Below are positions 55,144 through 62,932 of a stretch of DNA of 64,000 nt, piece by piece. Source of the stretch: Poriferisodalis sp022821985 (GTDB lineage Bacteria; Actinomycetota; Acidimicrobiia; Acidimicrobiales; Poriferisodalaceae). The position numbers and the translations under genes are program-made. The stretch covers positions 3,348,001 through 3,412,000 of the forward strand of contig NZ_OZ244781.1 of the NCBI RefSeq assembly GCF_965219595.1. The letters run 5' to 3'. The notes beneath the pieces were generated by a model that was not told the origin of the DNA, ran no database searches, and worked only from the letters and a program-made list of their open reading frames with translations. Numbering within the stretch: position 1 is the first letter of the stretch; each line of letters opens with the position of its first letter.

Positions 55144-56448
55144 ATGGCCAATGAACGCGTCCGGATGCTGTGGCCTGATCATCTCGGTCTCGCTCGGGGC
55201 AAGTACCTGCCCGCGGCTCTGGCGCACGGGGGCACCGGCCACGCTGCTGCCGTGTACAGCTTGGCCTACGACCGCTCGTTCATCGCTGCTCCCGGGTCGG
55301 GCGTGCTCGACGGCTTTCCCGACATGCACGCCACCTTCGAGGCGGGCGACCTGCGCCCCGGCTGGGACGACGACCGCACCCAGGTGGCCGTGTGCGACCT
55401 GTCCCAAGGGGGCGAGCCGTTCCGTTACTCGGCCAGGTACGCGCTGCGCAAGGCGATCGCCGACTGGGAGGCCCTCGGCTACCGCCCGATGGTGGGCATC
55501 GAGTTCGAGGCCTATGTGCTCGAGCACACCGACGAGCACGGCTGGCAGCGCTGGGACACGCCCGAGTCGTATGTGTACGGCACGGGGCGTTTCGTGGACC
55601 CCATTGGCCTGATGGACGAGATCACCGACCTCGCTGCAGCGAGCGAGATCATGCTCGAATCGGCGAACGCCGAGTTCGACTCGGGCCAGTTCGAGTTGAC
55701 GCTCCGCTATGCCGATGCCCTGCGCGCTGCCGACGATGCCTTCCTCTTCAAGGTGCTGGCCCGTGAGTGCGCCATGAACTACGGGCGGAGGCTCACGTTC
55801 CTCGGCAAGCCCTATGCGGAACTGGAAGGCAACGGCGTCCATGTGAACGTCTCGCTGGTCGATGCCGACGGCAACAATGCCCTTGCCGACACCGGTGCCA
55901 GCGACGGACTGTCGGAGCTGGCCAAGAGCTGCCTGGCCGGTCTGTGCGCCCATCACCAGGGGCTCACGCCCTTGTGCGCCCCCACCGTCAACGCCTATCG
56001 GCGCTTGCGGCCGTTCACGTTCAGCGGACGGCGGGCCAACTGGGGCTACGACCACCGTGTGGTCGGCACTCGCGTGCCGCCCGAGCGTGGTGCGCGCACA
56101 CGCATCGAGTCACGCCTGGCCGACGGCACCTGCAACGTCCACACAGCCATCGCTGCGGTGCTGCAGGCGGCGCGCCTGGGCGTGGTTGAGGATCTGCCCT
56201 GCCCCGATCCGGAGACCAACGACGGCATGGAAGCGTGGAATACCGAGGTCACCTCAGCGCTCAACTTGACCGACGCCTTGGACCATCTGCGTGCCGACAC
56301 CGCACTGGCCGAAGCCGTGAGCAGCGACCTCGTCGACAACTTCCTCGCAATCAAGGATGCCGAGTGGGAACGCTATGTCGCCGCCGTCGGCGAACCCTCC
56401 GACGACATCAGCGAGTGGGAGATCAACGAATACCTCCGCTACCACTGA
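55144..56448 (+). CDS. Glutamine-synthetase-family ligase (substrate unknown), copy 1
   Basis: The 434-residue GlnA-like enzyme has the metal/ATP motifs GIEFEAYVLE, ANAEFDSGQFEL, GNGVHVNVSLVD and RIESRLADGTCNVHTAIAA. The N-terminal grasp domain has DHLGLARGKY. Sequence deviates from housekeeping GlnA (no NPY near the end, EFD in place of EYG), so gamma-glutamylation or amide synthesis on another amine is likely. GGAAGGA lies before ATG 55144. It is divergent from the importer operon and may act on the imported compound. Confidence 0.8.
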   Translation: MANERVRMLWPDHLGLARGKYLPAALAHGGTGHAAAVYSLAYDRSFIAAPGSGVLDGFPDMHATFEAGDLRPGWDDDRTQVAVCDLSQGGEPFRYSARYALRKAIADWEALGYRPMVGIEFEAYVLEHTDEHGWQRWDTPESYVYGTGRFVDPIGLMDEITDLAAASEIMLESANAEFDSGQFELTLRYADALRAADDAFLFKVLARECAMNYGRRLTFLGKPYAELEGNGVHVNVSLVDADGNNALADTGASDGLSELAKSCLAGLCAHHQGLTPLCAPTVNAYRRLRPFTFSGRRANWGYDHRVVGTRVPPERGARTRIESRLADGTCNVHTAIAAVLQAARLGVVEDLPCPDPETNDGMEAWNTEVTSALNLTDALDHLRADTALAEAVSSDLVDNFLAIKDAEWERYVAAVGEPSDDISEWEINEYLRYH

Positions 56449-56861
56449 GCAAGCTGACACCCAGCAGGTGTCTGGGGCTCGGGTGTCGTATGGACACCTG
56501 AATCGCCGTCTGGGCTTCCCCCCAACGAAACCACAGCGCTCCATGTGCCCGCGTGCCTCGTCTGTGGCAGAAGCAGCGACTCGTGCTCGTCGCACATGGT
56601 GTCAGGGTAGCTCTCGGCGCTCATCCGCTCGGCGGGCAAGTTGAACCACGCGTGATAGTTGGCCCACTGCTCGGGCGTCGCCTGCGAGGGGCCGCCCGGC
56701 AGCGAGTACGGGTTCGTCGGGGCGGATTCGAAATCGCACACGCTGTCGTCGTCCTCGTCGCCCGTCAGGCAGTCGTCCGTGTCCCCGTTGGCGGCCTCGT
56801 TCCATGTGCAATACCGCGCCGCGCCTGCCAGCAGGCGCACCGGCACAACACAACCGGCCAA
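56439..56861 (-). CDS. Asp-rich hypothetical protein, perhaps a diverged third copy of the island's secreted unit
   Basis: A 140-residue frame beginning at a TTG (56861), so the start is weak. It reads like real coding: ARYCTWNEAANGDTDDCLTG, DEDDDSVCDFESAPTNP, TPEQWANYHAWFNLPAERMS and YPDTMCDEHES. TPEQWANYHAWF is roughly similar to TDEEYERIVYKFF of the protein at 57870. The ESYPDTM stretch is similar to SCPDTIS at the start of the membrane protein at 57007. It may be a fused or decayed remnant. The end overlaps the ligase 3' end by 10 bases. Confidence 0.4.
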   Translation of the reverse strand: MAGCVVPVRLLAGAARYCTWNEAANGDTDDCLTGDEDDDSVCDFESAPTNPYSLPGGPSQATPEQWANYHAWFNLPAERMSAESYPDTMCDEHESLLLPQTRHAGTWSAVVSLGGSPDGDSGVHTTPEPQTPAGCQLAQW

Positions 56862-56941
56862 GCAGCCACCAACCCCACAACCACGCGCAGAACCCCTCAG
56901 AGCCGACCCTGAGGGATCCTGCGAACAGTGAGGAGCCTGCC

Positions 56942-56992
56942 CCTGTAGCGGGCGCTACAGCGCACCTAAGCGCACACAGCGCCCGCTACAGG
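56942..56992. repeat. 15-bp perfect inverted repeat
   Basis: CCTGTAGCGGGCGCT (56942-56956) and AGCGCCCGCTACAGG (56978-56992) are separated by 21 bases. It lies just after the stop of the 57007 gene on the minus strand. It may be a transcription terminator hairpin (no T tract) or a recombination site. The right arm includes the 13-base direct repeat noted below. Confidence 0.75.
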
Positions 56993-57006
56993 TGCTCGCT
57001 GACGCG

Positions 57007-57273
57007 TCAACCCGACGAAACCGCCTCAGCCTTGCGGCCGCGTGTTCTGGCCCGCTTGACGCGCTCATACGCAAAACCGATGCCACCAGTAGAAGCGGTC
57101 AGGACAAGCACGAGGCCAAACACCTGCCCGGCCGATAAAGACAGCCGGTAAGCCGCCAAGATCGGCAGCAGGGCAAGGGCCAACCCGATCCACTTCGGCC
57201 ACGCCTGCCGCCAATACGACGGCAGTGTCTCGTTCTCAGCGCTGATGGTGTCAGGGCAGCTCGGGGTAATCAT
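57007..57273 (-). CDS. Two-helix small membrane protein
   Basis: An 88-residue protein with two hydrophobic segments (WIGLALALLPILAAYRLSL and VFGLVLVLTASTGGIGFAY) and a basic C-terminus (ERVKRARTRGRK), suggesting the C-terminus is inside. It has no recognised family. The start ATGA overlaps the stop of the gene at 57270. It pairs with that gene as the 57559 membrane gene pairs with the 57870 gene. Confidence 0.55.
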   Translation of the reverse strand: MITPSCPDTISAENETLPSYWRQAWPKWIGLALALLPILAAYRLSLSAGQVFGLVLVLTASTGGIGFAYERVKRARTRGRKAEAVSSG

Positions 57274-57650
57274 TGTCGTTTCTTGCCGCAGTAGTAGCTG
57301 GCACCGCTGTCGCAGAAGTACTTGTAGATGATCCGATCGTACTCATCGCCGGTGAGCTCCCCGGCCTCGGCTGCTAGCTCGATGACCACCCGCCCGCCGG
57401 CGTCGAGCTCGACGGTCGGCCAGCGCTGGGCTGTGGCGGCTGTGAGCGCGGCGGCGGCGCTGGACGCGTGCACCACAGCGACTTGCGCCAGTGACGCGAG
57501 CAGCAGCGCACGACACGCGCGCCGCAGTCGAGCAGCCGGTCCACGCAGCCGCCCGCGGCTAGACCGGCCGCCGCCTCCCAGCAACAGCCTCCGCCTCGGC
57601 CGCCTCACACAGGCCGCCGGATGCCTCGCGGCGCTGTCGCCGCGAGGCAC
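57270..57650 (-). CDS. Hypothetical exported protein with YDRIIYKYFCDSG C-terminal motif
   Basis: The 126-residue frame starts at GTG 57650, but a later TTG start is possible; the N-terminal 45 residues are Arg-rich and overlap the 57559 gene in another frame. A hydrophobic segment ALLLASLAQVAVVHASSAAA may be a signal anchor. The C-terminus (TGDEYDRIIYKYFCDSGASYYCGKK) closely matches that of the 57870 gene. The function is unknown. Confidence 0.5.
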   Translation of the reverse strand: MPRGDSAARHPAACVRRPRRRLLLGGGGRSSRGRLRGPAARLRRACRALLLASLAQVAVVHASSAAAALTAATAQRWPTVELDAGGRVVIELAAEAGELTGDEYDRIIYKYFCDSGASYYCGKKRQ

Positions 57651-57828
57651 GCGAATACAACGTGATTGTCAACCACAGCGGGCCAATCCATACAGCCCAT
57701 GCCGCGAAGCGAGCGCCTGGGCCAATCAAAAGACTCGACGCTGCTGCGGAGCCGACGAGACACGCGCAGCACCAGGCCGTCCACTTCCAATTCCAAAGCG
57801 GTTGGGCGGAATTCAGCGACGTTTCCAC
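57559..57828 (-). CDS. Two-helix small membrane protein
   Basis: An 89-residue protein beginning GTG at 57828. Two hydrophobic stretches (TAWCCACLVGSAAASSLLIG and FAAWAVWIGPLWLTITLYS) are followed by a basic tail (RASRRQRREASGG). It overlaps the N-terminal part of the next gene. It begins 41 bases downstream of the 57870 gene on the minus strand. Function is unknown. Confidence 0.5.
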   Translation of the reverse strand: METSLNSAQPLWNWKWTAWCCACLVGSAAASSLLIGPGARFAAWAVWIGPLWLTITLYSRASRRQRREASGGLCEAAEAEAVAGRRRPV

Positions 57829-57869
57829 AGGCTCAGGTTAGCGCTCGGCGCTCATCGTCGTTTTCCGCC

Positions 57870-58667
57870 TCACTTGTTGCAGTAGTCGCTGTCACCGCTG
57901 TCGCAGAAGAACTTGTAGACGATCCGTTCGTACTCCTCGTCGGTGATTTCCTCGTCCCAGTACTTCTGATTCGCCATACCCAATTCGTCGCTCGTGGTCT
58001 CGCCGTCGCCGTTGTAGTCGCCGTCGGGGGCGTTCGGGTTCGGCGTCGGCTGCTGGCTGGAGCCGCCCGATCCGGAGCCGCCGCCGTCATCGGGCGGGAG
58101 GTCCGGGATCGTTAGGTCAATGCCGAGCGCAGCGCCGCAAGCCGCCGCCAGCGCCCCGCCTTTCAGCGCTTTGCCCTTCGTGGCGGGGATAATGGCGTAG
58201 CAGGCTGCTGCGGTGGCGGCGTCCCGCAACGGCTCAGGCACCGCAGTCCAGGCTTTCTGATACTCCGCCCATGCCTTATCGCGTTCCTCGTCATTGAGCT
58301 TGGCCACTCCCTCCGTGGCCTCTGTCCAGTCATCGAAAATCTGCTGCATCTCACGGGTTATGTTGACGCCTGCGACTCGTGCTTTGCCCAGCAATTCCTG
58401 CGTCGTAATCCCGCATCCCGACGGGGCAGGGCTGATGTTGTAGGTGCCGTCGGGATTCGCTGTGTTGAGCGCGTTCTGCATGCTGCTCGCCCACGTCGCG
58501 CAAGGGTCAGTGGTCGTGGTCGTGGAGCTACCGCCTCCTGAGCCGCTGCCCGAACCCGAGCCCGAACCCGAGCCCGAGCCGCCGGTGCCGGAGCCGCTGC
58601 CCGATCCGGTGCCGGAGCCGCTGCCGTCATCTTCACCCTCCGTCGTCGCCTGAGCTGCCCCCGCCAT
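57870..58667 (-). CDS. Gly-Ser-linker protein with EF-hand-like loop and FCDSG C-terminus; probable 3' part of a split gene
   Basis: The frame is open from 58742; ATG 58667 gives a 265-residue product with no signal peptide. It starts with a long Gly/Ser repeat and Thr run. A helical domain follows (GITTQELLGKARVAGV, WTEATEGVAKLNDEERDKAW), then a Pro/Gly/Ser linker, a calcium-loop-like DGDYNGDGETTSDEL and a C-terminus EEYERIVYKFFCDSGDSDYC. The signal peptide and same-style Gly/Ser/Asp repeat are in the overlapping gene at 58633-59043. A frameshift in the repeat probably separates them. Confidence 0.55.
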   Translation of the reverse strand: MAGAAQATTEGEDDGSGSGTGSGSGSGTGGSGSGSGSGSGSGSGGGSSTTTTTDPCATWASSMQNALNTANPDGTYNISPAPSGCGITTQELLGKARVAGVNITREMQQIFDDWTEATEGVAKLNDEERDKAWAEYQKAWTAVPEPLRDAATAAACYAIIPATKGKALKGGALAAACGAALGIDLTIPDLPPDDGGGSGSGGSSQQPTPNPNAPDGDYNGDGETTSDELGMANQKYWDEEITDEEYERIVYKFFCDSGDSDYCNK

Positions 58668-59043
58668 CGTCGCCGGAGCCACCCGAGCCGGAGCCTGAGC
58701 CGCTGCCGTCGCCGCCGGAGTCGTCGTCGCCGCCGGAGTCATCGCCGCCGCCGCTGTCGTCGTCTTTGTCGGCGTTGGGGTCGTGGTTCTCGTTGGTGGA
58801 CGGGGCCGGGTAGCAGTTCGGGTAGGTGCCGAGCATCCCCTCGCCGCATGTCAGATTTCGCTGTACGGGCGTGTGGTAGTGGTTGTAGCTCGTCTCGTTC
58901 CAGCACTGATTGCCCGCGAACGGGTCATAGGCGCAGCGGCGCACGGTGACGCCGTGAGCGCCGGCGGGCGCTGCCGCGATGACAGTGAGCGTGGACGCGG
59001 CGACAAGCAGCGCCGCCAGCGCCGCGAGGGTTCGTTTGGTCAT
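58633..59043 (-). CDS. Signal-peptide-bearing N-terminal part of the split Gly-Ser protein
   Basis: The 136-residue protein starts at ATG 59043. A clear signal peptide (TKRTLAALAALLVAASTLTV...AGAHG) is followed by a Cys-containing domain (VRRCAYDPFAGNQCWNET, NLTCGEGMLGTYPNCYPAPS) and an Asp/Gly/Ser tail that runs into a stop at 58633. The stop is inside a low-complexity repeat where the neighbouring frame continues smoothly. It is probably one secreted protein with the 57870 gene; alternatively two overlapping genes. Confidence 0.6.
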   Translation of the reverse strand: MTKRTLAALAALLVAASTLTVIAAAPAGAHGVTVRRCAYDPFAGNQCWNETSYNHYHTPVQRNLTCGEGMLGTYPNCYPAPSTNENHDPNADKDDDSGGGDDSGGDDDSGGDGSGSGSGSGGSGDDGGGSSGDDGG

Positions 59044-59113
59044 GGGCGGGTTCCTTCCGGGTCGGTTGGCGTGTGGGTGATCCGCGCACACGCCGGCCCC
59101 GAAAGGGGGACCC

Positions 59114-59941
59114 ATGCAACTGATGCCGCCCGAAGGACCGGCCTGCGCGCGAATCGTTCACTTCAGGCACAGTCCCGACATGAATGAACTCACATATGAA
59201 CCCGGCGAATTCAAGGCGATCTCATATGCACGGGTGTCCACGGACTCTCAGGCCGCGTCGGGCCTCGGCATCGACGCCCAGCACCGCGCCGTGGACCGAG
59301 CCGCAGCAGCTCAGGGCTGGCAGATCGTGGACCGGATCACCGACGACGCCGTGTCAGGCAAGACTCCCACCGAGCACAGGCCGCTGCTGCAAGCGGCCCT
59401 CGCGCAGCTCAAAGACGGCCGCGCTCAGGTGCTCGCCGTAGCGCGCTCGGACCGCCTCGCGCGCTCCACGATCGAGCTGCTGCGCCTCTACGAACGCTCC
59501 CAGGCCGAGGGCTGGACCCTCGCCGTGCTCGACTTCCCCGCGGGCCTCAGCGGCCCCGAGGGCCGCATGTGCATAGGGTTCCGCGCCCTCGTCGCCGAAT
59601 TCGAGTCCGACATGGCACGCATCCGCACCAACGAAGCGCTCGAGATCGCCCGACTACGCGGCACCCGATTCGGACGGCCCAGCCGCCACAGCGAACCCAC
59701 CAAGCAGCTCGCATCCCGCCTGCGCTCAGCGGGGCACAGCCTCGCCCAGATCGCAGCCGCGCTCACCGACGCCGGCATCGCCACCCCCACCGGCGGCACC
59801 GCCTGGAGCCGCTCATCGGCAAGATCCCTGCTGCGCACCATCGACCACGACACCGCCGCCCGAGCCAACGCCCAAGCACACCAACAGGCCCTCACGCGCC
59901 CAGACAACGACGGCGACCCGCCCAGCCAGCACGGCGCGTAG
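59114..59941 (+). CDS. Serine recombinase (resolvase/invertase family)
   Basis: The 275-residue protein has the small serine recombinase signature AISYARVSTDSQAASGLGI (Ser in ARVST), then AVARSDRLARS (Arg motif) and FESDMARIRTNEALEIARLR. A C-terminal helix-turn-helix region follows (HSLAQIAAALTDAGIATP, GTAWSRSSARSLLRTI). It is longer than Tn3 resolvase (about 185) but shorter than large serine integrases. ATG 59114 has GGGGG before it; ATG 59180 is an alternative nearer the core. It would catalyse site-specific recombination of the island. Confidence 0.85.
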   Translation: MQLMPPEGPACARIVHFRHSPDMNELTYEPGEFKAISYARVSTDSQAASGLGIDAQHRAVDRAAAAQGWQIVDRITDDAVSGKTPTEHRPLLQAALAQLKDGRAQVLAVARSDRLARSTIELLRLYERSQAEGWTLAVLDFPAGLSGPEGRMCIGFRALVAEFESDMARIRTNEALEIARLRGTRFGRPSRHSEPTKQLASRLRSAGHSLAQIAAALTDAGIATPTGGTAWSRSSARSLLRTIDHDTAARANAQAHQQALTRPDNDGDPPSQHGA

Positions 59942-59959
59942 ACACCATCGCGACACGGC

Positions 59960-59988
59960 TTGACACGACACTTCAGCCTGTGCATAAT
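59960..59988 (+). promoter_or_regulatory. Strong sigma-70-type promoter without a downstream gene
   Basis: TTGACA (59960-59965) and CATAAT (59983-59988) are 17 bases apart, the best promoter match I noticed in the window. It points right into about 130 bases without a gene (59989-60125), then faces the 3' end of a minus-strand gene. It may drive a small RNA or be relevant only when the island is circular. Confidence 0.5.
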
Positions 59989-60076
59989 ACGAACGTTTAG
60001 GGCACACCCCCAAACAGCCTCTGACCAGCGGCTTTTAGACAATCGCAAAGCGTCTTGGGAGTGTTGTGGGCGGATT

Positions 60077-60089
60077 CAGCGCCCGCTAC
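60077..60089. repeat. 13-bp direct repeat, right copy
   Basis: CAGCGCCCGCTAC, identical to 56977-56989. It lies between the orphan promoter and the 3' end of the second ligase gene. Confidence 0.6.
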
Positions 60090-60125
60090 GGCACTGCTGC
60101 GCCAGATTCGCCGAAGCGGGACTCA

Positions 60126-61508
60126 TCAGGTGAACTCGATGTAGCGGTCTCGCTCCCAGTCGGTCACTTCGTCGCCGATTGGGTCGCAGCCGGCTTCGGT
60201 GAACTTGTCGAGCTCGGCCTTGGCCATCAGCACGAAGTTGGTCGAGAACTCCTCCCCCAGTGCTGCGGCCAGCGGACTGCCCTCGAAGGCCGCAATGCCG
60301 TCGGCTGCGTTGGCGGGCAGCGGCGTGGCATCGCCGGGGTCGTCGTACTGGTCGCCCACGCTCATCGGGCCCGGGTCGGCGCGGCGCTCGAGACCGTCGG
60401 CGCCCGCTGCCAGCAGGCCGGCGATCATCAGATACGGGTTGGCCTCGGCGCCCGGCGCCCGGTACTCCACCCGGTTCGCATTGCCCGCACCGACCGTGCA
60501 GCGGCACATCACCGAGCGATTGTCGAGCCCCCAGTGCACATGGGTGGGGGCGAACGTGTAGGGGCGCACCCGCTTGTAGCCGTTGGGCACGGGGCTGCCG
60601 AGCAGCGACAGCGCCGCAGCGTTGTCGAGCTGGCCGGCGAGCCAGTGCGACATCACGTCGTTGGGGCGGTTCTCGGAGCTGGCGAACGCGTTGGAGCTCG
60701 CTGCCTCGTGCGGCTGTTCGCCGCCGCCGGGTGCGCGGTGGCTCACGTCTACGAGGCTCGTGTGCACATGCATGCCGCTGCCCGACGGCTCGGTCCACGG
60801 CTTGGGCATGAACGTGGCCTTCAGCCCAGTCTCCTCGGCGATCTCCTTCACGATGCTCTTGTAGAGCGCCGTGTTGTCGGCCGTGGTCATGGCATCGGAG
60901 TACTGCACGTTGATCTCGATCTGGCCGGGCCCGTACTCAGGGTTCGACGATTCGACCGGGATGCCGGCATCGATCATCGCCAGACGCATGGCCAGCAGCA
61001 CCGATTCGAGGTCTGACCGGTCGGTGAGCGACGAGTACTGGATGTGGCTCTGGGTGTGCGACCAGTCGGTCTCGCACAGGTAGAACTCCATCTCGGTGGC
61101 CACGAGCGGGCTGTAGCCGAGCGCCCGGCAGCGCGCGATCTGGCGGGCCAGCACCGTGCGGGGTGCGATGGGGTGAAGGCGGTGCGGCGGCTCGAGACTG
61201 TCGGCGAACACCAGTGCATAGCCGGGACGGTGACCGAAGATCCGCAGCGTGCCCAGATCGGGCACCAGGTGCGTGTCGAGAAAGCCCTTGCCCATGTTGA
61301 TGTAGGGGCTGTCGACCAGGTCGTTGTGCAGGTCGAAGATGTAGATGGCGTCGGCCAGGTGACAGCCGCCCTCAGCGACCGAGCGCAGGAAGTGGTCGAC
61401 GGGAAAGCGCTTGCCGCGCAGGTGCCCGTAGGTGTCGACGATGGCCACCTCGACGGTGTGCACATCGGCCATTCGCAGAGTGCTCTGGATGTCGGCAAGT
61501 TCGGTCAT
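60126..61508 (-). CDS. Glutamine-synthetase-family ligase (substrate unknown), copy 2
   Basis: The 460-residue GlnA-like enzyme has ATEMEFYLCE, NPEYGPGQIEINV, GSGMHVHTSLVD and NRVEYRAPGAEANPYLMIA, all of the expected catalytic motifs. It is closer to gamma-glutamyl-amine ligases and GlnA3/4-like proteins than to housekeeping GlnA by length and N-terminus (TYGHLRGKRFPVDHF). ATG 61508 is chosen; the frame runs on upstream through the P450 promoter region. It is divergent from two P450 genes. Confidence 0.85.
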   Translation of the reverse strand: MTELADIQSTLRMADVHTVEVAIVDTYGHLRGKRFPVDHFLRSVAEGGCHLADAIYIFDLHNDLVDSPYINMGKGFLDTHLVPDLGTLRIFGHRPGYALVFADSLEPPHRLHPIAPRTVLARQIARCRALGYSPLVATEMEFYLCETDWSHTQSHIQYSSLTDRSDLESVLLAMRLAMIDAGIPVESSNPEYGPGQIEINVQYSDAMTTADNTALYKSIVKEIAEETGLKATFMPKPWTEPSGSGMHVHTSLVDVSHRAPGGGEQPHEAASSNAFASSENRPNDVMSHWLAGQLDNAAALSLLGSPVPNGYKRVRPYTFAPTHVHWGLDNRSVMCRCTVGAGNANRVEYRAPGAEANPYLMIAGLLAAGADGLERRADPGPMSVGDQYDDPGDATPLPANAADGIAAFEGSPLAAALGEEFSTNFVLMAKAELDKFTEAGCDPIGDEVTDWERDRYIEFT

Positions 61509-61635
61509 GAGTTCGATCCTCTGTCGTGTTCGCACGCGATGGACGCGTCTGGTCGGCTCGCGGGCGGGCACAGCTTTACCATTCGGCTGTGCCCCCCGTA
61601 ACCGCATTGGCCGCATCGGACATGGAGCCGACATC

Positions 61636-62928
61636 GTGACCGGTGCATCGACGCCAAGCGAGCGGTCCTCTGACATCGACATCGTGGACGCCGGCCGCTA
61701 CGGGAACGGCATTCCCTGGGACGACTTCCGCACCCTTCGCTCACGGCCGGGGCTGCACTGGAACCGCTATGAGAACCACGGCTTCTGGGCCGTGACGCGA
61801 CACGCCGACGTGTGCGAGGTGTCGCGCCATCCCGAGCGCTTCTCGTCGGCCATCGGGCACGTCAACCTGTGGGACCTCGAAGCCGATGCGCTGGAAGCCC
61901 GCCGTTCGATCCTCGAACACGACCCGCCGGCGCACACCCGGCTGCGACGAGTGGTCAGCAAAGCGTTCACGCCCCGCCAGATGCGCCGGTACACCGAGCG
62001 CACCCGTGCCATCGCCGACGAGTTGCTCGACGTGGTGGTCGAGCGGGGCGGCGGCGACTGGGTGGAGCTGGTGGCAGCGCCGCTGCCGATCCGGGTGATC
62101 ATCGCGATCCTGGGCGTGCCTCCCGAAGATGCCGATTACATGGTGGAGCTGTCGAATCACCTGGTCGAAGGCACCACCGAGACGCAGTCGCTTCCGCCCG
62201 ACGCCTACGGCAACACGACACCATTGCGCCTGCTCCCCTTCGGCAGCCCGGCAGCTTGGGGGCTGTACGAGTACGGGGCCAAGCTCGGCGACGAGCGGCT
62301 GGCCCATCCCACCGACGACGTCGTGAGCCACCTGGTGCACGCCGAGGTCGGCGGCGACCGCCTGACGGCCACCGAGTTCCGGAACTTCTTCCAGGTGCTG
62401 GTGTTCGGCGGCAACGAGACGACGCGCACCGCGATCACCCACGGGACGATGGCGTTCGCCGAGCACCCCGAGCAGTGGGAACGGCTCGCGGCAGACCGAG
62501 AACTGCTGCCGAGCGCCGTCGAGGAGGTCATCCGCTGGGCTTCGCCGATCCTGCACATGCGCCGAACCGCAGCGGTCGACACCGAGCTGGCAGGCACCCA
62601 GATCTCAGCGGGCGACAAGGTGGTGATGTGGTACCCGTCGGCCAACCGGGACGAGGCGGTGTTCGAGCGGCCCGACGAGTTCGACATCGGCCGGGCCGAC
62701 AACGCCCAGATCGCATTCGGCGGCGGCGGGCCGCACTTCTGCCTCGGCGCCTACCTGGCCCGCATGGAACTGACCGTGCTGCTCGAAGCCATGCTGGACC
62801 GCGGCATCCGACCGGCGAGCGTCGCCGACCTCGTGCGCATCCCGTCGAACTTCGTTCACGGCGTCGCCTCGGTGGAGGTGGCAGTCGACGTTGCTGTGGC
62901 CGAGTCGTCGGCTGCTGTGCGAGCCTGA
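61636..62928 (+). CDS. Cytochrome P450
   Basis: The 430-residue soluble P450 starts at GTG 61636 after GGAG. It has the I-helix oxygen-activation motif FGGNETTR, the ExxR motif EEVIRW and the heme-Cys loop FGGGGPHFCLGAYLAR. EHDPPAHTRLRRVVSKAFTP is typical of actinobacterial CYP families such as CYP125/CYP142-like. It probably oxidises a hydrophobic substrate with ferredoxin partners encoded elsewhere. A second P450 starts 4 bases later. Confidence 0.93.
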   Translation: MTGASTPSERSSDIDIVDAGRYGNGIPWDDFRTLRSRPGLHWNRYENHGFWAVTRHADVCEVSRHPERFSSAIGHVNLWDLEADALEARRSILEHDPPAHTRLRRVVSKAFTPRQMRRYTERTRAIADELLDVVVERGGGDWVELVAAPLPIRVIIAILGVPPEDADYMVELSNHLVEGTTETQSLPPDAYGNTTPLRLLPFGSPAAWGLYEYGAKLGDERLAHPTDDVVSHLVHAEVGGDRLTATEFRNFFQVLVFGGNETTRTAITHGTMAFAEHPEQWERLAADRELLPSAVEEVIRWASPILHMRRTAAVDTELAGTQISAGDKVVMWYPSANRDEAVFERPDEFDIGRADNAQIAFGGGGPHFCLGAYLARMELTVLLEAMLDRGIRPASVADLVRIPSNFVHGVASVEVAVDVAVAESSAAVRA

Positions 62929-62932
62929 GACA

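Larger units (their letters stand above)
56977..60089. mobile_element. Candidate integrated element with serine recombinase, bounded by 13-bp direct repeats
   Basis: CAGCGCCCGCTAC occurs at 56977-56989 and again at 60077-60089, in the same orientation, 3,100 bases apart. Between them lie small membrane proteins, Gly/Ser/Asp-rich secreted proteins and a serine recombinase. Both flanking genes (56448 and 60126) are glutamine-synthetase-family ligases. The repeats may be attachment-site cores, but a left-flank gene (56439-56861) also looks foreign, so the true border is uncertain. No phage or conjugation genes are seen. Confidence 0.4.

Noticed and set aside
58490..58760. Possible CRISPR or tandem DNA repeat array
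   Set aside because: The short periodicity is a Gly/Ser/Asp coding repeat without spacers.
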